From Rhodosorus marinus (lineage: Eukaryota > Rhodophyta > Stylonematophyceae > Stylonematales > Stylonemataceae): a DNA stretch of 64,000 bases. Shown one piece after another: positions 1 through 12,023 of this stretch. The notes beneath the pieces are model-generated. The model was not told the origin of the DNA. It ran no database searches and saw nothing but the letters and a program-made list of their open reading frames with translations. The stretch lies in NCBI GenBank assembly GCA_029953675.1, contig JAMWBK010000004.1, positions 2,046,001 through 2,110,000 on the forward strand, in the 5' to 3' direction. Both the position numbers and the translations under genes were made by a program. Position 1 is the stretch's first letter. Every line of letters starts with the position of its first letter.

Positions 1-3000
1 AACGGTCTGCTCCCTACATCTCCTCTGACATGAGCAGGGCTCAACGATTGATCAGCGGCCTCCGCGAGCATCTGCATGTTGTGTATCACACCTACTCCTA
101 CAATAAAACGCTCTACCAGCCCACCCCACCAACACCGCGTATATAAACGCGCTAGCTCCCCTTAATCTAATTACACACTACGCACGGTACGCGGCACTTA
201 CTCCCTACCGCAACCCCGCCAATGCTGAAAACAAAAAATTGTACCACTTAATAAACATCAATTTGGCCTAGCTCAATTGATGTCCACTTTCAATTTGACG
301 TTAAGAAAAACTAACAGAAGCGGAGAGGGGATAGGGAGGCCATGGTAACCCAAACCAGTCTTGTTTACGAGTTGAATGCCACTGCAAAGTGACCACTTTG
401 ATGAGAATGAAGGCCGCCCCGGGGGGGAGGGGGAGAGGGGGGGTTGGTGTTCATGAACGTATGTGCGGGAAAGGAACGAACTGGAGTTGCTAGAAGGGGG
501 CAAGAGGCATGCCATGGGAACGGCTGGCGAAGGGGGGTTGGTTTTTTTCGGGGCTAAGCGAGTTTCTAGGTTCTCATCCACGTTAACGCGTTCTATCAAA
601 TCTCTCCCACCAGAATTCTGGAAGACTACAATTGTGAGAAGAGAAAAAAAGAAGAATCTTGAACGGATGATAGGCAGTCAGTCGAGTCTAAATTATTGGA
701 AATGATTCGTTTTCGGAAAATCTCGTACTCTTTTTACGGAATTCATGCTCTGAAGCACAACAAAAAGAGCGGGAGGAGGGGAAAGTTTTCTAATTGCAAA
801 ATTTTTACAAAGGGCGTCTTGGGTGATCAAGTTAAGGTGTTGACTCGCATACGTGGAGAGGGGTGGATAGGAGGACGATTTACATGGAGTATGGGTGCAT
901 TTTGATTGCTTTTTCGAAATAGAAAAACTCGCGCGTTAGGGGTTGTTGGATTGGATGTACGTGGAGAGCCGTCGGAGCCAAAAGAATGGAAAGAGGGGAG
1001 CAAAAATAGCGAGAAAAGAAAAAGGTTTTGAAGGTTTATTCCTCACTGAAATTGAGTAAGTATTGAATTTTTTTTTGTGGATGCTACCAGTGCGCAGGGG
1101 TGTGTAGCCCGAAAGGAGCAAAAAAAACACCACCGTTTGTTAATGAATCAAGGGGAAAATTGTTAAGTGCTGTATTCACATCCACAAGTTTTCATGAAAA
1201 ATACTTGAGGTATCTGGAAACCCAGAAAAGAGAAACACTTACAGAATTCCGTATACTGATTGCTTCATCTTTTTTAAGGGGACGGGCGCTGGTTTTTGTA
1301 GGACGGATGGGAAAAAGTTTCCTCTGAATGAAAGAACGAAATGGAGCTGTCTTTTGTCTCTTTTTAGTGGGAGGGCTGGTCGAATTGGTGATCCCAAGGC
1401 TATATCTGCGAAAATGGATTAGGACAAAAACAAAAATGTCGATGTAATATAATAGTTAATTTTTAAAATAACTTTGAAGTTGGGTAGTTGTCCGTTTTCT
1501 CTGCGCATCTAAATTCCACCTCTTACCCCTTCAAACTTTAAAATTATTCATGTCGCTATAGCTAATATAGAAGAAAAACAGAGGAATTCGGGACATTGGT
1601 GTCCATCTCAGAGCCCCAAACTCGTAGCATCAAGTAGTTGAGCTTTCGGGCATTGAGAATTCACCTATTCCCGAATAAAAATATGTCGAATAGGTACTTC
1701 CAATACAGTATCGACCGCGCTTTCTTTTGTCGCATTCGTTTTCTGTTGGGGTTCGTTTTTTAAAAGAAAACAAACTCATTCCCTGTCGCCTCGCCACAGC
1801 AAACTTTTAGCCAGTCCTTTCAGCAAAAGACAAAGGTAGTGGAACAACTTTTTGTAAAAGTTTCTCTACTGTTCAGCTGAGCGGGGGCTATGGGCCGATT
1901 CCAAAAAAAAATCTACCGTAATACTAGAAAATATCCCGCGCGAATCCGGTGTCCGCCGGGGGGACCCGGGGGGAAAAAGATTGTGTTCAGATTTGAAAAA
2001 GACATCTTGCTGAGTGCTGCTGGCTCCGTTTTTAGGACCTTGTAAGGCTAAGTAGGGTTCTTGTTGCGAAAATCGACAACAGACAACAAAGAGACAAAAA
2101 ACTGCAGATGCCGACACACCCCCTCATATCCGCCTTCAAAATCGGACTGAATTCCTAACTTTCAGCATGTTGGGATTCAGTCTGGCAGAAACCAGCTTTG
2201 ACTTCCTGAACAGTGAGACAGGCTTTCCACCTAATAAGACTGAAACGCGAAAAACCTGGGACGTTTTAGGACTGAGGAAGCCTTTGACAGCCGGGTAATT
2301 GTCAGTGCTCAAGCTCCGTGCTTTTTTTACGATGGAACACCTTCTCCAGCAAAAAACTACAAGGAAAAGGAAGCAGGGTCACGGCTGCGGTAGCAGGAAA
2401 GAGTGCGTCGGAAAAAGGACCCCGAATTGACAGGAATATCTGAGAAAATACTTGGCCAGGGCCAGAGCTTTCGGTGACACAGTTCTAGCACGTTTTCCCC
2501 TTAATTTGACGGAGGTCTGTCGTAATTCACAGTCTTGATCCCCTCTGTCAAAAGATAAGTAGGCGACGAAATTTGTTCCTCCAGCCATTGTTGCTTCTCC
2601 TTTTCACGGATGGTCACATTTTCCAATTCAAATTCGAGTACAAAAAAGGACACTCACCTAGTCGCCAAGGAGTGCGCGGATTCGACTTGGCACAAGATTA
2701 ACAAAAACACCAGGTCTCCCCCGGCGATCATGTAGTAGTACATATTGACTGATTGAGTGGGTGGTCGGCTTGAAATCGAGCTGGAAGCAATGGTAAGAAA
2801 AACGATTTGGCAAAACTTTTTATTATTAGCTTATCCGAAGAACGATGCTCTCAAAAAAAAAAAAAAAGCCTCTTTCAGACGCTAGCTACAATCAGCCTTC
2901 GCGCATCGCTTTCTGCCGCTCGTGGGTGAAGTCTCTCGGGCTAGAGAAAGTGCTGGAGTTCTCTGGATGCGTGAGTGCTTCGAGGATCAAATTGAGCGTT

Positions 3001-6000
3001 GGTCGCACTTCCAACTTCCTCTTAGTTTAGCCTTCTGGCGGAGCACCTGCACTTGAGGCTCGTTCCTTGCTTTGAGTGTAGCCGCCTCTTCTCGGACTTG
3101 ATAGCCCTCGAATAGAGGGGAACGGAACACTTGCAGCTAGAGTTTAATTTTGGACACAAAGCAAACCGTCGTAGAGCTTTTTGTCTGTTTTTGCACTTAC
3201 GCCCATGAAATTGTCCCCGGAATGTTGTTCCTTTGCGGAAAAGGGGTGGGGCACTGACGCGCTCAGGTAGTGGCTCTTTTTTTTGGCCACCGGCACTCCT
3301 CTGAATCGATTGCTTGATGGATTTTCTTTAGCACTGGTTCTGTCAGCTGGGGATTGATTTGTATCCCTGGCTACACCTTGGCAGTAGAATACGTCGGCCC
3401 TTATCGACTGCACTTCGTCTTAGGGTCCCATCTGTTGAGCCTTTGCCATCGTAAGAGCTTTAGCGGTAGGTGGTCATTGGTCGACGGAAATTCTTTTGGA
3501 TCTTCCCCTTGTAGGGAATCCCGTATGACCAGCACTGGCTGAGCCTGTCGCTGGAATTCAACTGTAGTGCTCCTTGGCTTCACCTTGATGAAGCCAAAGC
3601 AAGAGCGCGCAGCTGATTCGTCTTGTCGAGCGCAGATTTTGGATCTCGGCTCGCAATTGGCATCCAAAAAGGTTAGGCGAAAATACGATTGTGATGTCGT
3701 CTGATCGTCTGATCTAGGACATAATTCGTACTTGGACGGTAAGCCACAACCCTTTTGCGGGGGTTGTAACCGTCTGATGATTGTCCCTTGATATTGGCCA
3801 ACACCATTTCCCCGCTTCCATCTTCATGGAACCACGTGGACAAAGCAATCTAGTCTCACCGGTTAATCTGTTCTGTGAGCCAGGCGGGAAACATCTTAAG
3901 TCCGCCCGGCGTTCGATCAAGTGCGAAATACCGATTGTCACCAAGCAATAATTCCCAATCAGGATACCCTCTTGACAGAATTGACAGCGTATGCATCTCT
4001 GAACCGGAGCGGACTTGTAAACCTGGAGCCGCATTTCAATATGGATTGTCCCGATGACCATCTTGAAGGTAGCAAACCCGATCTCGGTACAATAGCTGAG
4101 GGCGATCTCAATCAAAAAAAAGCACTTCTTAGCACATGGGGTATGAAAAGATCAACAGCCACGACCATCTCTCCACAAATATCTAGGCTCCAACCACACC
4201 AAACCATACCCTTTTCGCGTCCTGGTCTGAGATCCCGATTGTCCCATACTAGGTTCCAAAAGAAAAATCACGACATGCTCTCCCGCTACCGCTGGGAGGG
4301 AGCCGAAACCAAACAAACTATTCCCACATTTGATTTTTTTGGTCTGTCCCATTTCATGATTGCACCTTCTCCCTTACTCGAAACCTATTAATCTGACGTA
4401 AAACCTCTCGTCAATCAGATGTAAAACCTCAAAAATAGATAATTAAAAGGGGAGGGTCTTGTGCTCAATTATTCTAATATTTTGCAGAGCGCGAAAATCG
4501 AGTTGTTCTTCTTCGAGGGGAGAAAGAAATCCAACAATTGGTTCAGAAACCCTTCCAATAGAGCTCTAATAGAATTTTAGAAGGTTCTCATCCGTCCACC
4601 ACTACAGCGGCCAAAACATTAAAAAATTTCAACCCGAGAATGGGCTGTATTTGATTTCCGCTCCAAATTAGATATTCTCATGAAATATAATTTATGGAGT
4701 GATTTGATTAATCGTTCTCAGCCACCTCATTCAATGCAAGTTGTCAGTCCCATTGGATTGGGTGATAAAGGCTTTAATTTGTTTTTCGTTCTCGTTTCAC
4801 TGTTTCTTCTTCGTTTGTTTGTCCACATCCACGAAAAAAAAATCCGTCGCAGATGTTTTTGGGAGGCATGTCAGTGACTTCACCGTCGGCTGATCCCCGT
4901 AGGTTTTCCTGTGCTCCTGGGTGGATGAAAATTTTACAAACTCGTCGGTTGAGAGCGCATCCTGCTCAGAATATCGCTCGTATTCAGCGCGCCCGGATCT
5001 CAGTTGTTACAGGATGATTCGTGTTAAGAGTTGGATCGCGTGTGTGGAGTTTTCGGTTGGAAACCACTCGCAGTGGACGAAAGAGGCTCAATCACAATCG
5101 CTAGCCGATCAAGACTGGAGCTCCGAGCTCTAGAGGATGACAGGTATTGTACAGCGCGCACCCACTATGCCTGCTTCGGCTTAGCGAGGGGCGGTACTAG
5201 TGATCGAGTTTGGGTTCACGATAATGCTGGGGTTAGGCGTATGTCTCGCGACGCGGGAACATCGGAGCTTTACCCCCCCCCCCCTATTGGACCCCAGTGA
5301 ACTCCAATAACGAAACAGCTTTCGCCTTTTTGAGGACGAGAAAACCATCCGCATCGAAATAGAATCTCTTTGAAAAACAACCCCACTCCGAACAACCTTT
5401 TGTCTGTCATCGAGGATCACAAGGCATGATGAAGATAGCCTCTAGTAAAACGACAACCCAGGGCAGTCTAGTCCTTATCCTTTCACCTGGCAGAAAAACA
5501 AAGAACAGAAGACAAAACTCAAGTATGAATTAAATTTCCTACTTTTCCACGAAATTGATAAACTAAGTCTCGTGCGAAAACTTTTGTTTGGGGCTTTTGA
5601 GAAGACGCTTTAATTCATCAAACGAGAAAACGTGGAAAACATGTAAATCCGATTATTTTTAAACCGATTCTCTAAATAGACTCTTCCCAGGTTGCCCGTC
5701 GAGGGTTCTGTCCCTTACGTCCTGTCCCATTAAAAACCTTCCGGTTCAACCTATTCTGCCACTAAGAAGCAACTATTTCCTTTTCTATCCAATCGATTTC
5801 CTTTTTGTGAAAGAATATCCAATCATCTTCAGGGAAGCGATTTCTTACTGAATTCCTCAACCAATTTAATCCTTACAAGTTGGAAAACCAGCACTCCCCC
5901 ACTCCCCCCCCCCCGCCTTTCCTCTTCTTCTGCATTGTCTTTTTTCTTTTCATAAATGAAACAACGGCAATCGCACAAGAAAAATCCAGACCACTTAACC

Positions 6001-8376
6001 CAATCAAAACAAATCAAATAATTTAATATATATGTTGTATATGAAATTTATTATGCTCAAAAAAATTTGATGTCCAATAAAAGTCACCCCTCATGAGCAC
6101 CTTAGCTTTTAGTTCTTTGACAAGTAATTCAATGTATTTAGAGGCTTGGTGTTATGCTTCCTAAATATTGAAATACTTAAATTTGGTGAATTGAAAAGCA
6201 AAGGGGGGGTTGGGGCGGTCATCCTTTCGTCCGACTACTAAATGCTTTTAGTACTATATTAGTACAATCTTGTGGAAACTTCGAAGAAAATTTGGTGTGT
6301 TTGTTATGACAAACACTTTCAGTAGCTGTACAATTGGAACTTCAACGCGGGGCTCACTTCATCGATCACTCTCTGTGAAAGACAAACTCCTCGTGTTTGG
6401 AAAAGAAAAAGACGGTTTTACTTTTGTCTGGGGAGAGCCGATGCGTTCAGCACGTGGGAAAGGGCGTATTGGGAAAAAACCTTATATATTGGGGACGAAA
6501 TGATAGAGCGTTTTCCATGAAATGGAATTTTTTTATTGTTTTTCTTTGCTGAGATCGGATCCGTGTGCTTCGATCCCAATCTGGACATACACAGGGAAGG
6601 AAGCTGCTGTTCTTGCTTGAGTTTTTGTAGAACCCGTAAGAAGAAAACAGAAACGACAAAAAAGGAAAACTCTGAACATCACACAGACCCTGTTCTTGTG
6701 TTTTTGTAGTTTACGTGCTTTCATCAATGGGGAGGGAAAAAAAAAAGTTGATCAAGTTTTCTGCCGAGTTTCTGTGTGCGATCTATATATAATGCGTTTT
6801 TTCCAGAGTCTCAGGAAAAAGAGCCTTATGAACTGTACTCACTGTTGGGCCGGAGTGGACTGAATGCCCTTTTAAGTTCGGTCTTATTGGCGGATCACTG
6901 GTATGTGAGTTTCCACAAGTATTCCGTGCAAATACTTTTTTTTCGCTATCCATTTTGGTCTCTGCCAACGGATGGCTTTGAAAAGCAATGTCCGGATGCC
7001 CACCTCTGTCGGATCCCTCTTTTTTTAGCTTCGAGTAGGGACTGGAAATTGTTGTATCGAGTAGTTTTTGTCGCTGTTCTCAAGTATCTTCCCACCCCCC
7101 CCCACCCCCCGTTCTCCCTACATGGCCTCGAACGTCCTTCCTACAGGTTTGGCAGCCTTGACTCCTCTTTGTTGGCGTTCCTGAAAGGGCTACCCGAGAT
7201 CGTCAAGCCCACTACCAGGTACCCCCCTTGGACGTTGTCCGTTACACATCTGTACCTCTTTTGCGGAGAAATCTACTTGTTCAAGCCTCATACCTGCAAC
7301 AGTACGGGTAGAGAGCGCAGGCGGATTTTCGACTTCAGCTGCGTCAGGGGGATTACACATTCCTGTCACTCTGATTGGCAGGGACCTATAAACAATGGTC
7401 CGGTGTGACTTAGCAATGTCATAGCCGCAATCGGAGCTGTAACCAGTTTGCTCTATATTGGATGGCACTATAGTGTCGAGAATTTCTCAACAAATCTCCT
7501 TGCGAAGCAATACTGGACCCGGATAAGAATGTCGACTCTCTGCAAACCCTAATGCTCACAGTGGTCGGTTACCGATTTTCATACTAGATCGCCTTACTAG
7601 ATCGCCTTGACAGAGAGAGAACATGTCATGTATTCAACCCTCCACGTCGAGAATGGGCTGGAGCGTTCTACGATGTGAGCGATGGCGACGGAACAAACTT
7701 ATTCCGGACGTCTTGACCAGGGCAGCTGCAATTCCAGGCAGGCAAAACGCCGAAAAATACTGCCATCGAATGAAGAATCCGTATTACCGTCTAAATGGAG
7801 CAATTCTCCGAAAACCCGCGCCGGACGCAGGTGAGGTGGCCGCTAGACCTAGAATTCTACTTTAGTCTGCGCCTCCACTGGCGAGCTCTCAACTAAAGCG
7901 TTCACGGCTAGATGGTGATCGACTTAGTGTTGCGCTGCATTAGGCAGCTCCCCAGAAAGGGTTATGGTTGCTTCGTAGACGTCTACAATTCCCGTCAAGG
8001 CTCCGCCGCATCCCCGCAACTCAAGCGGGGACCACTTGTGGTGTGGTCAACTCGGTCAGGTTTCCGTGATCTCACTTGCAAAGGCGACCTCAGCTAAGCA
8101 CATTCACATCGGATACAACTCTAGGAGGTTGGGCCGTTCTGTATACTTTGTTGTGGCATTGCATTTCATAAAAGGGAATTTTCGGGGGCTTTTCGATCGC
8201 TACGCAGTGGGGAACGTTCTTACTAGCTGTCGACTGAAGCTGACCGGAAAGCAGCCCACGCACTCACTACGACCAAACCGCAGTCCATCAAATGGATGCC
8301 CGCAGAGTGCCGCTAGGTGTCACCTAGATATACACTGTATGTTCACCGCCGGCCAACCAAGTCACAGAGGTTCATC
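1..8376. other. Gene-poor region without a recognisable gene
   Basis: I found no reading frame in these 8.4 kb that matches a family I know, and no set of exons that joins in phase into a conserved protein. It holds short open frames on both strands with no conserved motif, homopolymer runs (poly-C near 5271-5284 and 5900-5914, poly-G near 420-445, C-rich tract near 7090-7110), and AT-rich stretches (1430-1560, 6010-6190). The longest frame is 210 codons at 6776-7408, with unconvincing composition. A possible retroelement relic lies at 7912-8120. Lineage-specific or non-coding genes could be hidden here. Confidence 0.5.
7912..8120 (+). mobile_element. Possible decayed Ty1/copia-type RNase H relic
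   Basis: Two pieces in different frames resemble the end of a copia polyprotein RNase H domain. One reads LSVALH, stop, AAPQKGLWLLRRRL (about 7922-7985), compared with the family pattern of a tyrosine-valine-alanine-leucine block followed by a WLRRLL-like block. The second reads ISLAKATSAKHIHIGY (about 8069-8116), compared with the LAKN...KHIDIRYHF block. Their spacing, about 33 codons, is close to the family's. Internal stops and the frame change mean it cannot code. No LTRs, integrase or YxDD motif could be placed, so this could be chance similarity. Confidence 0.3.
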
Positions 8377-10001
8377 CTAACTGGCTGTCAGATTGATAAG
8401 CTTTCCAGTTTCGAGCGAAAGGTCAGAGATCGTAACCCTTCCTTTCTTGTTGATATATTCAGCCACTGCTGCCATCTAGAGATTCCATGGTCGGGGGAAA
8501 TTGCTTCAGCTAGAGAGCAAGTAGTTCAAGGGTCAAAGACAGCAAGCGTACCTCTTCTTCCTCGATGCAGATAAATTTTCCGCGATCGTCGAAAACACCT
8601 GTGATTGTGCCCTCACTCTCCAACCCCTTTTCGAGGAAACGCAGGCGAAAAGCAGTAGAAAAGTCTTAGCAGAGCGCAGTTCAAGAGCACGAGACACCTC
8701 CAGCGGTGGTGGGCACGTACATTCACTCGATTGATGACGTCCTCAGTTCTGAGCTTGAAGTGGGCCGCCAGTTCTTCGAGTACGATGACCTTGTGGCTTC
8801 GAATGTATTCAACAAACTCTTTGAGAAGATTTTGGGGCTCCCTATGGACATCGTCCGCACCGCTCTAGCAAAGGATTGCAAGTGGAAGAAAACAAACCCA
8901 TCAGAAAATGGCAAGACGGGGCAAAGCTGTCCGAGCAAGCCAAAGTACTAGACTGACAAGCGTATCCGGACACAGGGTCACTCACCCCTACGCTGTCGAC
9001 AGTGAATGAATCCTTCCATTTCTCAAACTCCAAGCGTTCCTTTTCCTCTTTTTCAGCTTGTATTCGCATAGCCTCTTCTTCCTGGTCATTAGCGAGCAAA
9101 AACAAAACTCAGATCACAGAGTGGGAGCGCGGAAGCCAAGACAAGAGGACCGACTTGTGGGCTATCAAGCAAAAAAGATCACTAGGAATGTACGAATTCA
9201 GGAACTATCGGGATTGGATTCGAACAATCCTAGTAGTCGCTGTCTTCTAGCCTCATTAAGAAGCCCGTCAGGGCAAGAAAAACTTGCCAAGACGCTACGC
9301 TTTAGCAGCCATAACTTTAGAAGCACGAAACCTGAGTTGGTCGATCCCAGGAAGGATCTTTCCGAGTCCTAATAGGTGGGTGCGTCTTGATGAAGAAGAG
9401 TAAACAGTCCTCCTTCCCTAGCGTCCGCTCCGTCGAACTGTGTTGGAGCTAGACACTTGCGTTGAGGTGAGCAAGTTAGCCTTACCCTCTCCCTCTCCAG
9501 TTCTTCACGCTCCTCATCACGCAATCTTCGCTCTTCATCCATCTCTTTCCGTCTTTCATTCTGGCGTTCTACTTCAGCAGCAAGAGCAGCAGCTCGTTGA
9601 CGCTTCGCTTCCTTGTTGGCTTCCTTTTTCTTCCTCCCCTTGCCGAAAACCAGCGGATCTGCATCGCCCTCTTCGGGTTCAACATCATCGCCCGGGCCCG
9701 CATCCTCACCAGTTGGACCAGTATCACCACCTTGACCTCCATCAACAACCTGGGCTTCTTCTTGCAACGCTCTTCCCGCTCGACGACTCCTTAGAGTACT
9801 CTGCCGAACTCTTCCCGACCCCCTCACCCTACTCCGTCCAGCTCGGCTCTCCTTCTTCGCCTCCTCCACCAACTCCTCAATCTCCTTATCAGCCTCCTCC
9901 TCTCCCCGTCTCTGACTTCTAATCAGCAGTCCAATAATAACAACCATACACAATCCTACAAACACTGCTGGAAGCAGCATAGACAAAGTATCTTGATCCA
10001 T
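8377..10001 (-). CDS. DDRGK1: DDRGK domain-containing protein 1 (UFBP1), ufmylation factor
   Basis: Five exons join in phase: 10001-9486, 9081-8986, 8864-8721, 8626-8552 and 8475-8377, giving 309 residues (human about 314). An N-terminal transmembrane helix lies at residues 7-27. A long charged, coiled-coil-prone region rich in E, R and K follows to about 205. The C-terminal winged-helix domain contains EFVEYIRSHKVIVLEELAAH and the family signature ITGVFDDRGKFICI (DDRGK at 265-269), ending with EYINKKGRVTISDL. In known systems the protein is ER-anchored and works with UFL1 and CDK5RAP3 as the UFM1 E3 ligase in ER-phagy and ribosome quality control. The first intron (about 400 nt) is the longest. 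The start is the first ATG before the membrane helix. Identification is secure; function is by homology. Confidence 0.93.
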
Positions 10002-10439
10002 CTCTCACGAAAACACTTCCTCTTCACATCAATTCCTGCTTGACAAGCTTTCCTAACAAACCCTCGAAACAAGACCAACAGCTTTCTTATACATTTCGCG
10101 CTCTCAAGCAACGCAACATTTCCCAATCGTATCCCTCACTATCTTCAGGACGACTGCATCCTTTCCGGAAACGAAACCCCCGTGTGTCTGTCCGTTCCTC
10201 ACCACCTCCGAGCAGAAAACCAAAAGAAATATCAACGTATCCACACGTTATGATAACCCTTCCCACGTCTTGCTTGCCTGTCCAAGATCGTCCACCTTAT
10301 CGAAAGTGATTACCAAACTACTCCAGAAGATAAGTACGTCTCTCACCAAACACCTCTCCACCAGTCCCTCCCGAAGAGTCGGGTGTAGGGCTTCCTTCTT
10401 TGAAGAGGACATATGTAAACCTGCCCGCCGTCGTTGACA

Positions 10440-11100
10440 AGCCAAAAGCTTTTGTGACTGAATGAGCGAGTAATGGAATTGGTACAAAAAGCTATCCTCT
10501 CTCAAGAATGAGAGCGCTCCGGTGGTGATAGATTTTACCCGTCGAAGGAGGAAGCTGCCTTTGTGCAAGGAGGAGCACGTATTGCTCATGCCACCAGACG
10601 GGCTTTTTAGTTTTTCGCCACAGTTCAGAAATGCGACGAAAGCTTGACCTGCTTTCACAGCTAAGAAGTGTATCTCGTTGCTGTCGAATGTTGAAACCAA
10701 ACCCTCCGGGAGCAGAAAGACTGAATGAGCGGCATGGGATTGGGAACGGTGTTAAGATTGAGATCAGTTATGATCGTAGAAATGTGACGAAGGATGCCCT
10801 ACTCCCTCACTGGAAATGAATCTTCCGTAGCCGCTGAACGCTGGAACCACAGCTTCCTAGAGAAGAAAGACCTTTGACTGAATGAACTGGACGCCATCTC
10901 TCGAGAAATGGATCTGAAATGATCAGCGGAGCTTCATGAAACTACTTCTACATGAAAGGACGCGGACTGTGATGACATCATCGCTCTCGAAAGATGGATC
11001 CCAACCGTCTTGCATAGGCAAGACATTTGACCAAATGAGCAGAACGGGAATGGTTGCGCAGCGCTTAAGGTGAGGGATGATGTCCATCTCGACGAACATT
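10440..11100. repeat. Degenerate tandem repeat, period about 154 bp
   Basis: A marker resembling GACTGAATGAGCG recurs near 10457, 10720, 10875 and 11030, with flanking similarity (GGGATTGGGAACGG-like and GGAATGG-like tails). The last three copies are spaced about 154 bp. The unit is strongly diverged and carries short open frames on the minus strand (10248-10700, 10923-11231) that share no known domain. It lies between DDRGK1 and the J-domain gene. Whether it is a decayed satellite or a structural element cannot be told from the sequence. Confidence 0.45.
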
Positions 11101-11308
11101 TTCTCCGAACCCGTTCTTGCTTTCTTCGCTTCACCTTGCTGCCTTAGTGAGAGGTCCAGTGAAGAGTTTTCAAAGGGGAAGAAGCAGGAAACTCCTGATT
11201 CAAGTTGAAGTATCAGAAACCCATTGTGCATTATTAAAAATAAGTTACGATACAGAGACTAGGTACTTAAATATAATCATCAAGCATTCGGAGCTCCAGT
11301 TTCGGGGC

Positions 11309-12023
11309 TCAGTTAGTTGAAGCTTCTGGGGAAGACCGAGATCCTCGATCTGAGCTATGCGAGAAAACGTCTGTTTCATGTGGCACGTACTCAGGAGAAT
11401 GGGGTACAAACATATGTTCGCGGCCTCGTACGAAGACGGCATCTTTTTTGGCCAAGTAGTATGGCCAAAACCCCAGCAGAGACCCAAAAAGCATTAGGCC
11501 ACTGATACTGAGAAAGAATTGCTTCTTCGACAACCCGTACTCCCCGTGCCACGGTCCTCGCATTGCTGGATGACGGTGACGCTGTTGATACACTGTCGCC
11601 GGTCTCCTATGTACATAGCTCGACTTGACTCCTGAGTTTTTCTCATCTGTCAGTTCAGGAAAGCAGAGAGACGAATCCTGGCATTTAGTAGGCAAGAGAG
11701 TGATAGCCCAAATTCTCTAACAGCTTAGTACGCACCGAGCACGATCTTGTAGGACGAGCTTATCTCCTGAAACATGGCCTCTGCACGTGGTTTGTTCCTC
11801 TCCGCATGACAATCTGGGTGCCACTGCTTCGCCAAGGTACGAAATCTCGCCTACCGCAAAATGACAAGACACAAATGATAAAACGATTCAGTTCAAAAGT
11901 CGCTCTTCAACCCTCGAGCGCCTTTCATTCAAAAACCACCTTAATTTCAGCCACTGAAGCGTTTGGAGAAACCCCCAGAACGTCATAGTGACATCTAGCA
12001 CATAGCTGCAAGCAGCTTCTCAT
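11309..12023 (-). CDS. Small J-domain (Hsp40-type) membrane protein
   Basis: Three exons (12023-11940, 11850-11736, 11646-11309) give 178 residues. The N-terminus is a J domain: CHYDVLGVSPNASVAEIK, then FRTLAKQWHPD with the HPD motif at residues 39-41 that stimulates Hsp70 ATPase activity, then an AMFQEISSSYKIVL helix. A single hydrophobic segment follows at about 110-131 (FFLSISGLMLFGSLLGFWPY), then a polar tail. There is no glycine/phenylalanine region, zinc finger or substrate-binding domain, so it is a class C J protein. The membrane is unknown; small organellar J proteins are typical of mitochondria and plastids. The start codon is close to the J domain, leaving little room for a targeting peptide unless an upstream exon was missed. 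Confidence 0.8.

Noticed and set aside
3714-4391. Overlapping plus and minus open frames suggesting a LINE or gag fragment (QRCIRCQFCQ)
   Set aside because: There is only a weak zinc-knuckle-like pattern. The spacing does not fit CCHC knuckles and no polymerase motifs lie nearby.
6776-7408. 210-codon plus-strand open frame in the gene-poor start region
   Set aside because: No ordered motifs, odd composition with long C-runs in the DNA, and no splice-consistent neighbours. It is the longest random-looking frame rather than a supported gene.
9440-9922. 160-codon plus-strand open frame opposite DDRGK1
   Set aside because: It is the antisense of a charged coiled-coil region, which commonly leaves the opposite strand open. 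The minus strand has clear family motifs and in-phase exons.
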